NCBI GenBank assembly: GCA_964385465.1
Contig: CAYLPJ010000032.1
Location: 9,086 to 73,085, forward strand
From: CAYLPJ01 sp964385465
Lineage (GTDB): Bacteria; Planctomycetota; Phycisphaerae; SM23-33
DNA length: 64,000 nucleotides
Reading direction: 5' to 3'
The notes under the pieces: generated by a model
Databases searched by the model: none
What the model saw: only the letters and a program-made list of their open reading frames with translations
What the model was told of the DNA's origin: nothing
Shown: piece after piece, positions 35,168 through 43,936 of the stretch
How positions within the stretch are numbered: the first letter of the stretch is position 1
Layout of the letters: the number at the start of each line of letters is the position of its first letter
Position numbers and translations under genes: made by a program

Positions 35168-36007
35168 TCACTTGACCTTGACCGGCAGGCGGACGAACGC
35201 CGCCACCTCTTCGTTGTTCAGGATCGCGATCGCCCGGGCGATCCGGTCCGCCGCCTCGTTGCGAGACTGCCACGACCAGCCCTCCGCCGTGGGCGCGCCC
35301 ACACCCGCCACCGTGCCGTTGCCCCCGACATAGAAGCCCCGGCTGATGCCGACGTACACGGCCGTGACCTGCGCGGCCTCACCGTCGGCGAGCTCGCGGA
35401 CCTCGTTCTGCACCTCGAGCTTGCTATGGAACTTGTTGACCATGTTCAGCACGCCCAGGACGTTCTGGAACCGCTGGGAGGCCGACAGGTCCGTCTCCTC
35501 CGTATCCTCGGGGAACCGCTGGCTCAGCGGGCGGACCTTCTGGCGGATCGGCTCGGGCAGGCGGGCCAGCAGCTTGCTCGAGCGGGTCTCCATCGTCGCG
35601 AGGGCCTCGCGCAGCGTCGACGAGGTCTTCTTCAGCTTGTCGTTCGTCCCCGACAGCTTCTCCCGCTTGGCCTCGGTCTCGGCGATGCCCTTCTCCGCCG
35701 CGGCGATCTTCTTCCGCAGCGAGGAGACCTCCCGCTGGATCAGCTCGATCCGCTCGTGGAGCATCTCCTTGGCCAGCGCCAGGTCCCGGCGCTCCTTGGC
35801 GATCGCACGCTGGGTGTCGACCCACTTGGTCAGCGCCTCCCGCGTGCGGTCCACCGGCTCGGCGTCGTCGGGGGCGCCGGCGGCCCAGGAGGCCAGCCCG
35901 CATGCCGAGGCAAGCATGGCCGCCGCGAGGGCCAGCGCCGCCGTCCCCGGCCGGCGGGTGCGCCCCGTCGGCATCGAGCGGCTGTTCTGTGGTGACGTGT
36001 CTCTCAT
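35168..36007 (-). CDS. DUF3450 family protein of a TonB2-type operon
   Basis: The 279-residue protein has a signal peptide with a possible lipobox (AAMLASAC) and a coiled coil from about 60 to 150 (LHERIELIQREVSSLRKKI). A conserved C-terminal domain carries VTAVYVGISRGFYVGGNG. DUF3450 genes regularly precede ttpC-exbB-exbD-tonB, and the protein is thought to act in the periplasm with TtpC. AGGAG lies upstream of ATG 36007. The function is inferred from this association only. Confidence 0.8.
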   Translation of the reverse strand: MRDTSPQNSRSMPTGRTRRPGTAALALAAAMLASACGLASWAAGAPDDAEPVDRTREALTKWVDTQRAIAKERRDLALAKEMLHERIELIQREVSSLRKKIAAAEKGIAETEAKREKLSGTNDKLKKTSSTLREALATMETRSSKLLARLPEPIRQKVRPLSQRFPEDTEETDLSASQRFQNVLGVLNMVNKFHSKLEVQNEVRELADGEAAQVTAVYVGISRGFYVGGNGTVAGVGAPTAEGWSWQSRNEAADRIARAIAILNNEEVAAFVRLPVKVK

Positions 36008-36059
36008 ACCGGCATGATCTCCTGTTGCCCGGCGCCGCGGGCATGGTCGCGCGGCGACC

Positions 36060-38978
36060 CTAGAATTCCGCGCTGAGGCTGACCGAAAACTCCACGCCCT
36101 TTCTGTAGGACGTCTTGACCTTGTCGCCTTCCTTCACGTACACGGAGCGGTACACTTCCTGGATTTCGGGATTTGTGAGATTCTTGGCCTTGAACTTCAC
36201 CGTCCAGATATCGTTGAGCTTCTGGGAGAAGGTGAAGTTCAGCGTCCCGTATTCCTTCTCGTATACACTGGGAATGAAGTTCCCGCCGGACTGCCCCGCG
36301 CCGGCGACCAGCATGTCGCCGCGCACGGTATAGAAAAGGCCCACCTTCGTTCCCCATTCGGGGTGCTCGTACGTGGCGTACAGATTGTAGAGCCGTTCCG
36401 GGGCGTTGGTCATGTCGCGGCTCTTCATCGGGGCGCTGAGCGCCGCCAGCAGCGCCTGTTCGGACTCGGGAATCTGGACCTCCGACTCGATGAACGTCGC
36501 ATTGCCCCCCACCGTCAGGCCCTCGAGCTCCTTGACGAACTCCCCGAGCTTCTGTCGGACCTCGATCTCCACTCCGGTCAGTTCGCCCTCGGGGTAGTTC
36601 ACCGGCCTGGTGAAGACGAAGCTGGCGATCTCCTGGACGTACTCGATCGGGTCGATCACGTCCTTGTGGAACCAGGACACCGAAACGAGCCCGCCCTGGT
36701 AGGGCACGAAATCCAGGCGCAGGTCGTAGTTCTCCAGTGCGCTCATCTTCAAACCGGGGTTGCCGATGAACACGTCGCCGCCGAGGTACTCGGTCTGCTG
36801 AATCGGCGAGAGTTCCTTGAACGTCTGCCGGGCCACCGTGCGGCTGTAGGAGCCCCGCAGCGTGAGGTCGTCGAACATCTTGAAGACGAACCCCAGCGAG
36901 GGGAGCATATCCTCCTGCTCGAACGCCACGTCCGCGGCGCCGGGGGTCAACGTCAGCGAGCCGTCGGCTCCGGGGGGAACCCACTGGGCGTTCTCCTCGG
37001 GGGTGTTGACGATGCTCAGCTCGGTCGTCTCGTACCGCGTACCATAGATCAGGTTGAGGAACGGGCAGACCGGCAGGTCCATCATCCAGTACCACGCCGA
37101 AATCCGCTGCTCGCCCTCGTAGTCGACGTCCACCTCGCCCGGCTCCATCGGGTGGTCTTCGAGTGGCCAATGGGCGCTCCAGAGGTCGTCCCATTCCCCG
37201 AAGTAGTTGGCGTTCGTCTCGCCGAAGTTGCTGAACGACTCCTGCTCGTAGGTCCGGAAGGTCTCGTCGTGGAACACGCCCAGCTTCACGTAGCCCTCGT
37301 TGCGGCTCCACTGCTCGAAGGGGAACTTCGCGTTGATCGAGAACTGGTCGCTCTCCTCGGAGATCTCCTTCCATACCCGCTGAAGGTTGCCCATGTTGAA
37401 GCTCGAGGTGGGCTTGACCTGCGAGTGCACCGCCGGCAGCGTGAACGGACCGAACTTCCGGGCAGGTGACCATTGCGTGGAGAACAGGCGCTTGTCCGGC
37501 TGGTACATCCCCGCCGCGCTGCTGGCCACCACCCAGTCGAACTCCGGCGGCAGGACCATCAGGAACTCCTGGACCCCGACCTCGCCGATCGGCAGCGTGT
37601 GCATGCCGCTGACCTGAAGCGTCTCGGTCATCCGCTCGGTGTACTCCACCGTCTCGTTGCGCCGACGGGGAGCCTGGCCGGTCTGGCCAGGCCAGTCGTG
37701 CAACTGCCCGCGCGTGTCCTCGGCATTGGTCGCGCTGGACTCGGCGATGTGCGTGTACATGTAGACGACGTCGATCTTCTGATCCAGCGCCTCGGCCCCC
37801 ACCACGGCGAGGCCGCCCCATTGCACCTCCTCGCTGCCCTGGGTCACGTCGAACAGCGATGTGTAGAATTCCCCCTGCCGCGGCGTGCCCTGGCTGTACT
37901 TCGGCGTCAGCGGCTCGCCGGGGTTGTCCACCCAGTACTTGTCGTCGATGCCGTTGTCGTGGAACGAGCTGTCCCGCTTGTAGTACATGTTGCCGAAGCC
38001 GCCGATCTTCACGCCGTTGTCGAAGACGTGCTTGCCCCCCGCCGCCAGCGACCAGCTCGACTCGATCGGCCCCTCGTCACTCGATACCCCCACCGGGCCG
38101 CCGAAGGGCCCCTCTGCGGGGATCTCGTTCTTCTTCGCCGACACGCACGTGTTCGTGTTGCGGTCCTGGTAGATCAGGTAGTCCTCGTTGAAGGCGACCT
38201 GGCGGTTGACCCCGGCGCCGACGCTGATCTTCAGCATCGTCTCCTCGGGAATGCCCTTGAGCACCACGTTCACCGCACCGCCCGAGGCGTCCCCCTGCTG
38301 GTCCGGCGTGAAGGTCTTGCTGACCTGGATGCTCTCGATCACCGCCGAGGGAAACTGATCCAACTGCACCGCACGCTTGTCGGCGTCGGCCGTGGGCAGG
38401 CGCACGCCGTTCATCTGCGAGTTCACGTACCGGTCCGGCAGGCCGCGGACGACCGCGTACTTGCCCTCCTGCACCGTCGTGCCCGCGACCAGCTTCAAGG
38501 CGTCGGCGGCGTCGCTGACCGCAGCCTGGCTCATCAGCTCCTGGCTGACCGAGTCCATAAGCGACGGCGCCTCCTGGCGCTGGAGGAGCAGCCCTTCCTG
38601 CGTGGCGCCGCCGACCTGGACGTCCTGGACGACGAACGCCTCCATCTCCGTGAACTCGCCGGTCAGCGAGACGTTCACGTCGGTCATCCGCCCGGGGGCG
38701 ACGACCACATCGCCCCGTACCTGCCGCGTGTACCCGTCCCGCCAGAACACCAGCGTGTAGGTGCCAGGGGCCACCTCGCCGAACACGTACGTCCCCTCGT
38801 CCGTCGCGGTGACTTCCTCGCCGGTCTCGGCAAGGCGGACCTTCGCGTTGGCGACCGGCGCCTCGAACTGCGCATCCAGCACCACGCCGCGTATCGACCC
38901 GGCCTGCTGGGCTCCCGCCGCCGCGCCGAGCAGCGCCACGCCGAGAGCCGTCACCGTAAGCGTCCGTCCGGTCACCAT
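36060..38978 (-). CDS. TonB-dependent receptor with carboxypeptidase-regulatory-like domain
   Basis: The 972-residue outer-membrane protein starts at ATG 38978 with a signal peptide ending GAAAGAQ. A CnaB/carboxypeptidase-regulatory domain (about 28-105, YVFGEVAPGTYTLVFWRDG) precedes the plug, which contains GKYAVVRGLPDRYVNSQMN and FTPDQQGDASGGAVNVVLKG. The rest is the beta barrel, ending in an aromatic C-terminus (SLSAEF). The ligand is unknown; carbohydrates or proteins are as likely as siderophores for this architecture. Its start overlaps the end of the upstream lipoprotein by seven bases, and the DUF3450-ttpC-exbBD-tonB genes follow. Confidence 0.88.
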   Translation of the reverse strand: MVTGRTLTVTALGVALLGAAAGAQQAGSIRGVVLDAQFEAPVANAKVRLAETGEEVTATDEGTYVFGEVAPGTYTLVFWRDGYTRQVRGDVVVAPGRMTDVNVSLTGEFTEMEAFVVQDVQVGGATQEGLLLQRQEAPSLMDSVSQELMSQAAVSDAADALKLVAGTTVQEGKYAVVRGLPDRYVNSQMNGVRLPTADADKRAVQLDQFPSAVIESIQVSKTFTPDQQGDASGGAVNVVLKGIPEETMLKISVGAGVNRQVAFNEDYLIYQDRNTNTCVSAKKNEIPAEGPFGGPVGVSSDEGPIESSWSLAAGGKHVFDNGVKIGGFGNMYYKRDSSFHDNGIDDKYWVDNPGEPLTPKYSQGTPRQGEFYTSLFDVTQGSEEVQWGGLAVVGAEALDQKIDVVYMYTHIAESSATNAEDTRGQLHDWPGQTGQAPRRRNETVEYTERMTETLQVSGMHTLPIGEVGVQEFLMVLPPEFDWVVASSAAGMYQPDKRLFSTQWSPARKFGPFTLPAVHSQVKPTSSFNMGNLQRVWKEISEESDQFSINAKFPFEQWSRNEGYVKLGVFHDETFRTYEQESFSNFGETNANYFGEWDDLWSAHWPLEDHPMEPGEVDVDYEGEQRISAWYWMMDLPVCPFLNLIYGTRYETTELSIVNTPEENAQWVPPGADGSLTLTPGAADVAFEQEDMLPSLGFVFKMFDDLTLRGSYSRTVARQTFKELSPIQQTEYLGGDVFIGNPGLKMSALENYDLRLDFVPYQGGLVSVSWFHKDVIDPIEYVQEIASFVFTRPVNYPEGELTGVEIEVRQKLGEFVKELEGLTVGGNATFIESEVQIPESEQALLAALSAPMKSRDMTNAPERLYNLYATYEHPEWGTKVGLFYTVRGDMLVAGAGQSGGNFIPSVYEKEYGTLNFTFSQKLNDIWTVKFKAKNLTNPEIQEVYRSVYVKEGDKVKTSYRKGVEFSVSLSAEF

Positions 38979-40216
38979 CGCCCGTTCACCAGCGCCTTGG
39001 AGATCTCGCGAATCCGCCCGGCCAGCGCGTCGCCCGGTTTCGTGCCGCATCGCGCCATCGAGCAGCACGTGGCCACGAGGTCCACGGCCCGCGCCCGGGG
39101 GCTCGGGTTGACCATGCCCTCCTCGACGATCAGCTTGTAGAGCTTGCGCGCCCCCTCGGCGTCGCCCATCTCGCAGTGGGCCTCCGCCAGCGGGCGGAGA
39201 GCCTCGGCCCGGAACATGTCGATGGTCTTGGCCTTCCGGGCCTGGTAGACCTCCATGGCCTTCCCGGCCTGCGTGCGGGCCTCGGCCTCGGCCCCGGCCT
39301 TGTCGTAGGCCACCGCCAGGCGCGCCCGCAACGGGACCTCGGTCTCCATGTTCCAGACCGTGTGATCCGCCATCACCCGCGCCTCGTTGACCAGCTTGAG
39401 GGCCCCGTCGGCGTCCTTGTGGCCGGCGGCGGCGTCGGCGAGTTTCAGCAGCAGGTCGATGCGGAAGTCGCCGGGCATCTTGTCCCACCCGTCGCGGATC
39501 GTCTTCTCGATCCGGCCCCGGCGGTCGGCGTTCTCGTAGAAGCGGTCATACAGAACCGTCAGGGCCTCCAGGGCCTTCATCCGAAGGTCGAAATCCTTCG
39601 CCTCGATACGGCCGGCAAGGACGGCGATGAGCTGTTCGGCGGCCTTGTCGTCGGCGCGGCGGGCCCGGACCTCCTCCACCCGCCCGGTCTGCGAGGCCTC
39701 GACGCCCTTGCTCAGGCGTTGCGCTTCGTCGGTCCGCCCCAGCCAGGCGTACGTGCGGGCGACCTTGGTCTTGATCCGGTCCTGCCTCCAGGCCTGCTCC
39801 GGCCGGCGGGCGACGGCCTCGGCCTTGTCCAGGTAGCGCTGGACCTGTCCGGCGTGCCCGTGTCGGGCACAGTAATAGGCGTAGTCGGCGTAGCCGGCGC
39901 CCTTGCGCCAGTTGGGCATCTGCTCGACATAGCGGAGGGCCCGCCGGGGCTGATCCAGCTCGAGGCAGGTCTCCACGACCTGCTCCAGGGCGCGGGCGCG
40001 AACCTTGATGAACGGCTTCAGCGGAATCGCCGAGGCCGTCTCGAACGCGACGTCCAGCAGCTCCAGGCGCCAGGCGTCCAGGGGCTTGTCGCCCGGGGCC
40101 TCCGCCGGGGCCTTGACGGGCGCCGCCCTCTCGGCACGCGCCGCCTCGGCCCCGCCGGCCGCGCACGCGGCCAGCCAGCCCGCCAACGCCAGAATGAGTC
40201 CTGTTCGCACAGCCAT
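38972..40216 (-). CDS. Helical-repeat (TPR-like) lipoprotein next to the receptor
   Basis: The 414-residue protein has a lipoprotein signal (LILALAGWLAACAAG). The remainder is a string of degenerate TPR-like helical pairs, for example LDQPRRALRYVEQMPNWRK and EMGDAEGARKLYKLIVEEG. It overlaps the TonB-dependent receptor gene by seven bases and is therefore probably a partner of it, perhaps a surface or periplasmic scaffold. No known family is recognised. A strong hairpin lies just upstream at 40250-40282. Confidence 0.7.
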   Translation of the reverse strand: MAVRTGLILALAGWLAACAAGGAEAARAERAAPVKAPAEAPGDKPLDAWRLELLDVAFETASAIPLKPFIKVRARALEQVVETCLELDQPRRALRYVEQMPNWRKGAGYADYAYYCARHGHAGQVQRYLDKAEAVARRPEQAWRQDRIKTKVARTYAWLGRTDEAQRLSKGVEASQTGRVEEVRARRADDKAAEQLIAVLAGRIEAKDFDLRMKALEALTVLYDRFYENADRRGRIEKTIRDGWDKMPGDFRIDLLLKLADAAAGHKDADGALKLVNEARVMADHTVWNMETEVPLRARLAVAYDKAGAEAEARTQAGKAMEVYQARKAKTIDMFRAEALRPLAEAHCEMGDAEGARKLYKLIVEEGMVNPSPRARAVDLVATCCSMARCGTKPGDALAGRIREISKALVNGRW

Positions 40217-40249
40217 TGGTCGTCCCTCTGCTCTGAGTTAAGACGCAAT

Positions 40250-40282
40250 CTGGTGGCAGGGGCGCGATGCCCCTGCCACCAG
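40250..40282 (-). repeat. Perfect 14-bp inverted repeat (hairpin)
   Basis: CTGGTGGCAGGGGC and its exact complement flank a five-base loop in the spacer between the beta-helix-like gene (stop at 40350) and the TPR-like lipoprotein. On neither strand does a T-run follow, so a standard intrinsic terminator is unlikely. It may be a processing or stability element, or a dispersed repeat. A 12-base palindrome CCCCGGCCGGGG lies beside it at 40309-40320. Confidence 0.8.
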
Positions 40283-40349
40283 GTCGCTGAAAAGCCTGCT
40301 CTGACGTGCCCCGGCCGGGGGGCCGAAGCACGCCGTGTCCGCGGAGTGA

Positions 40350-42275
40350 TTACTGGGCAATCACGCGGTAGAGCTTCGCGTTGTCGAAGTCCTCGAGGTC
40401 CGTCACGGACATCTCTTCGCCCGTGCCGGTCACGACGCCGACCGGCGTCCACGTCTGGCCGTCCGTCGACTCCTCGACGGTGTAGATGACGCCCTCTTCG
40501 GTCGGGAAGCTGACCGTGGAGGTCATCTTGATGCCCGTCGAGGCCGGATCCTCGGCCGGCTCACCCCCGACGGTCTGCATGAAGCCGAACTGGCTGGCGG
40601 CCGTCCAGCCGTCACACCAGTTGACGAACGGGCTGAACCCGCCGCGGTAGCTGACCGGGGTGAAGAAGCCGTCGTCGGGAGCCGTGCAGTTGACGCTCTC
40701 GACGGCCGGGCCGGCGGCGCGGGGGTCGATGTTGGTCACCGGCTTGATCAGGTAGTACTTGCCCGAGGCGATGTAGCCGGGAACCCCGAGGCCCGGATCG
40801 GTGACGAACTCGGCGGCGCGCGTCAGGCCCTTGATCGGCATGGCGCCGGTCTTGTCGGGGTCCAGGACGCAGTTGTAGTTGGCGTCGGCCAGGTCGATCC
40901 CCGACGGGACGTGTCCGAGGCTCTTGTAGCCGTACATCACCGAATCCCAGATACCGGCCAGCTTGTGCGACGTCTGGGCCTGGTAGAGGACCTCGGGGTG
41001 GCTGCCGCTGCCCGGGACGTTCCAGTTGGGGTCGAGGTTGACCGTGCTGCACGGATCGTGCGAGTACGTGTAGGGCTGGGCCCACGTCTGATCGAACGTC
41101 AGCGTGCCGTTGTAGCCGTAGCCGTTGGCGCCGTCGCCGTCGTCGCCGTCGTTCTTGACGACCTTGTCGCCGATGTCGATCCACACGCAATTGTGGTACT
41201 GCACGCGGGCGTTGTCGCGCCACGCCGTGCCCTGGTCGCCGAACTGGGCGTCGTCGTCGGGGTCGCAGGGGTCGCCCTCGAAGCCCTCGTAGAACGGCAG
41301 GCCGACGGCGGTGAAGTTGTAGATGACGGCCGTGCTGACCGGCTGGGCGTCGGAGTCCTCGGCACCGTCGTGCTCGAAGCAGTTGTCGCCGGTGCCCGAG
41401 CCCTGCTTGGCCTTGATGCTGTAGCCCTGGACGATCAGGCCGAACTGGGCCTTGCCGCGCCAGCCTTCGTCGAAGTCCAGGCTGTCGTCGCCGATGTTCC
41501 AGATATTGACGTACTTCAGGTTGACCGTGCCGCCCCACAGCTCGATGCCGTCATCGACGTTGTTCATGATGTCGATGTGGTCGATGTCGGTCTCGCGGCC
41601 GATGCCGCCGAGGGACAGGCCGTTCAGTTCGTCGGCGAAGGCCAGGACGAAGCCGCCGTAGCGGAGCGAGAGATAGTGGATCTCGCCGCTGTCGTCGTTG
41701 TCGTCGGCGCCGCCGTAGCGGGCGAGGGGCTCTTCGCCGGCCACCGGGGACAGGCCTTCCATGCGCTTCTGGGCCTGGCCGTTGGCGACCTTGGGGTTGG
41801 GCACGCCGTCGATGACGACGGGCTGGCCCTCGTAGTGCGACGCGGAGATGCGCCCGCGGCCCATCAGGGCCAGGCTGCCCCACTCCACGCACGCCTCGCG
41901 CCACGTGCCGCCCTTGGTCGGGTCGTTCGGATCAACCCACGTCGCGCGGTCGTTCGTCGAGGTCATCACCACCGGCTTGTCTTCCGTGCCGTTGATGAAG
42001 ATCATCCCGCCGCGGCAGACGGCCAGGGCGCCCTGGTCGTCGCCGGGGGTCGTGGCGATGATCGTGCCGGGCTCGATGATCAGCGTCGCGCCGGGCAGGA
42101 CGCGGATCGGGCGCCCGCCGGGCTTCTGGAGGTCGTAGACCTTGTCGGCGGTCCACGTCACGGCCGGACCGGCCGGAATGTCATTCACCACCACCTCGAC
42201 CGGCTTGGCGGCCAGCAGGCCGCCGGCCAGAGCGAGAATCGTTCCCACCGTTGCGAAAGTCGATATCGTCCTCAT
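40350..42275 (-). CDS. Secreted beta-helix-like surface protein
   Basis: The 641-residue protein has a signal peptide (about 1-22) and no obvious membrane anchor. The segment LPGATLIIEPGTIIATTPG, with GSLALMGRGRISA and later IDIMNNVDDGIELWGG, resembles proteins with right-handed beta-helix folds found near TonB-dependent receptors. A C-terminal region (VYTVEESTDGQTWTPVG) looks like a small beta-sandwich domain. Asp-rich loops such as NDGDDGDGANGYGYNG suggest calcium binding. It is a candidate substrate of the type II system or ligand-capture partner of the receptor encoded downstream. Confidence 0.7.
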   Translation of the reverse strand: MRTISTFATVGTILALAGGLLAAKPVEVVVNDIPAGPAVTWTADKVYDLQKPGGRPIRVLPGATLIIEPGTIIATTPGDDQGALAVCRGGMIFINGTEDKPVVMTSTNDRATWVDPNDPTKGGTWREACVEWGSLALMGRGRISASHYEGQPVVIDGVPNPKVANGQAQKRMEGLSPVAGEEPLARYGGADDNDDSGEIHYLSLRYGGFVLAFADELNGLSLGGIGRETDIDHIDIMNNVDDGIELWGGTVNLKYVNIWNIGDDSLDFDEGWRGKAQFGLIVQGYSIKAKQGSGTGDNCFEHDGAEDSDAQPVSTAVIYNFTAVGLPFYEGFEGDPCDPDDDAQFGDQGTAWRDNARVQYHNCVWIDIGDKVVKNDGDDGDGANGYGYNGTLTFDQTWAQPYTYSHDPCSTVNLDPNWNVPGSGSHPEVLYQAQTSHKLAGIWDSVMYGYKSLGHVPSGIDLADANYNCVLDPDKTGAMPIKGLTRAAEFVTDPGLGVPGYIASGKYYLIKPVTNIDPRAAGPAVESVNCTAPDDGFFTPVSYRGGFSPFVNWCDGWTAASQFGFMQTVGGEPAEDPASTGIKMTSTVSFPTEEGVIYTVEESTDGQTWTPVGVVTGTGEEMSVTDLEDFDNAKLYRVIAQ

Positions 42276-42370
42276 TGGTTCCTATCCCTTCCTTTGTCTT
42301 CCTTGGTTTCGAGAGAGTATTGCTGCACGTTGGGTGGAGAGTTCAGTCGTTCGGTCTTCGAATGGACGTC

Positions 42371-42943
42371 TTACGCGCGGTTGCGACGACGCCGCAGCGC
42401 CACCAGCCCGCCACCGGCCAGCATCAGAAGCATCGACGTCGGCTCGGGAGTGGTCTCCAGCGGCATGGACATCCCGCTGCCGTCCACGTAATGGGTGTGG
42501 TACTGATCGTAGGACGGCGCCACCTCCGGCGCCAGGAAGGCCGCGTACGGCGTCTGCTCGCCGGGGCTGCCCAGCGTGCCGCCTTCGAACACGAGCATCC
42601 ACACCGGGGCGCCCGCATCGTAGTCGTTCGTGTTCAGGCCGGCGGTACCATAGTACCCCTCGCCATTGGCGATCTCGACGACCTCGAGGACCGTGTCGGC
42701 GGGGTCCCACTGGTACGTGTCGGTATTGACAATGTCGGTCGGGGCGGGCTGATCGTACTGAAGGCCCTGCCAGCCGTCTCCGCCGTTGTCGACAAGGGCG
42801 ACGAGGATGCCGCTGAGGGGGGACACCCCGTCGGATCCCGTCGCACCCCAGATTCCGCCGCTCCAACTCGTGCCCTGCGCCTGGGCCATGCCCGCCAGCA
42901 GCGCCAGGCTGATGACCGTCGTAAGTGCAATCTTCTTTGCCAT
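42371..42943 (-). CDS. PEP-CTERM surface protein
   Basis: The 190-residue product has a signal peptide ending GMAQAQ. Its C-terminal sorting signal is PEPTSMLLMLAGGGLVALRR plus further basic residues: the PEP motif, a hydrophobic segment and an Arg cluster. Such proteins are processed by an exosortase, which is not in the window. The body has Tyr/Asp-rich loops and no recognised domain. It is 95 bases upstream of the beta-helix-like gene and probably in the same unit. Confidence 0.85.
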   Translation of the reverse strand: MAKKIALTTVISLALLAGMAQAQGTSWSGGIWGATGSDGVSPLSGILVALVDNGGDGWQGLQYDQPAPTDIVNTDTYQWDPADTVLEVVEIANGEGYYGTAGLNTNDYDAGAPVWMLVFEGGTLGSPGEQTPYAAFLAPEVAPSYDQYHTHYVDGSGMSMPLETTPEPTSMLLMLAGGGLVALRRRRNRA

Positions 42944-42997
42944 TTGTAATAGCTCCCTGTGCTTGTCTGTAGTCGAACGAACGCGTCTTGGCCGGGA

Positions 42998-43936
42998 TCA
43001 GTAAGGCTTCCCGGTGATCGTGACCTTCACGCCGTCATCGAAGGTCGGGACCTGGAGGATGAACGCCCCCGAGGGCATCAGCATGTAGCTGCTCGCCAGG
43101 CTGCCCGGGACCCAACTCGTGCCTGCCCAGGCGAAGCTGCCGGAGGGTGTCCGGGGAGACTGCGGCACGCTGTTGTCGTACTTGACGAACGTGCGCTGGG
43201 TGCCGCCGAGGCCCGCCAGAGTCAGCGGGACGGCAAGCGGGTAGCCCGAGCCGACGGCCATGTCGTCGCCGCCGATCAACAGCAGGCTGACATGGTAGTC
43301 CGGGGCGTCGCCGTGGGACATCAATGTCAGGTCGTCCGCGGACTTGTTGCGGAAGATGAACATCGTCTCCGGCTTCAGGATGTTGTTGCCGCCCGCGCCG
43401 CCCGGGCCGCCGCGCCACGCGCCGCCAAGGTACGCAACCGCGCCGATCGACGTCTTGGGTCGCCGGGTGTCCGTCGGGTCGTTCTTGAACAGCACGATCT
43501 CCGACTGGGCGTTGTGCGACAGCCCGAACGTCCGCGAGGAGAACAGGCTGTTGATGGTGTGGTGCTTGTAGACCCGGAACGTGTCCCCGGCGCTGACGTA
43601 CGGAAGCACGCCGGTGGTCTCCAGCGTCAACCGCGTGCCGTCATCGACGGTGATCGTGCTCCAAAGGCCCTCGGCCCCGCCGTCAATGAACCGAACGTAG
43701 TACGTGCCGCCCCCGTAGGTCCCCGGCGTCGCAACGGTCGGCTTGACGCTCGACGCGTCGTTGCTGTCCACCGTGTACGTCACTTCGGAGTCCTGGCTGA
43801 AGGGCACGGTCAGGACGACATCGGACCCGGCCGGCAGCTCGACCTTGTTGTAGCCGACCTTCTCGCCGGCGACGACCAGGCTGGCCGTCATGGCGAGCAG
43901 TGCGGCGGCTGCTATGACCTTTCCCTCAAATCTCAT
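42998..43936 (-). CDS. TIGR02597-like secreted protein
   Basis: ATG 43936 is preceded by AAGGAA and gives 312 residues with a signal peptide ending SLVVAG. The order of motifs (AGSDVVLTVPFS, GTYYVRFIDGGAEGLWSTIT, GDTFRVYKHHTINSLF, then a second beta region ending FDDGVKVTITGKPY) resembles the TIGR02597 family that I associate with Verrucomicrobia. Its function is unknown. As first gene of the long minus-strand block it may be an abundant exported protein. The family name should be checked by profile search. Confidence 0.65.
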   Translation of the reverse strand: MRFEGKVIAAAALLAMTASLVVAGEKVGYNKVELPAGSDVVLTVPFSQDSEVTYTVDSNDASSVKPTVATPGTYGGGTYYVRFIDGGAEGLWSTITVDDGTRLTLETTGVLPYVSAGDTFRVYKHHTINSLFSSRTFGLSHNAQSEIVLFKNDPTDTRRPKTSIGAVAYLGGAWRGGPGGAGGNNILKPETMFIFRNKSADDLTLMSHGDAPDYHVSLLLIGGDDMAVGSGYPLAVPLTLAGLGGTQRTFVKYDNSVPQSPRTPSGSFAWAGTSWVPGSLASSYMLMPSGAFILQVPTFDDGVKVTITGKPY

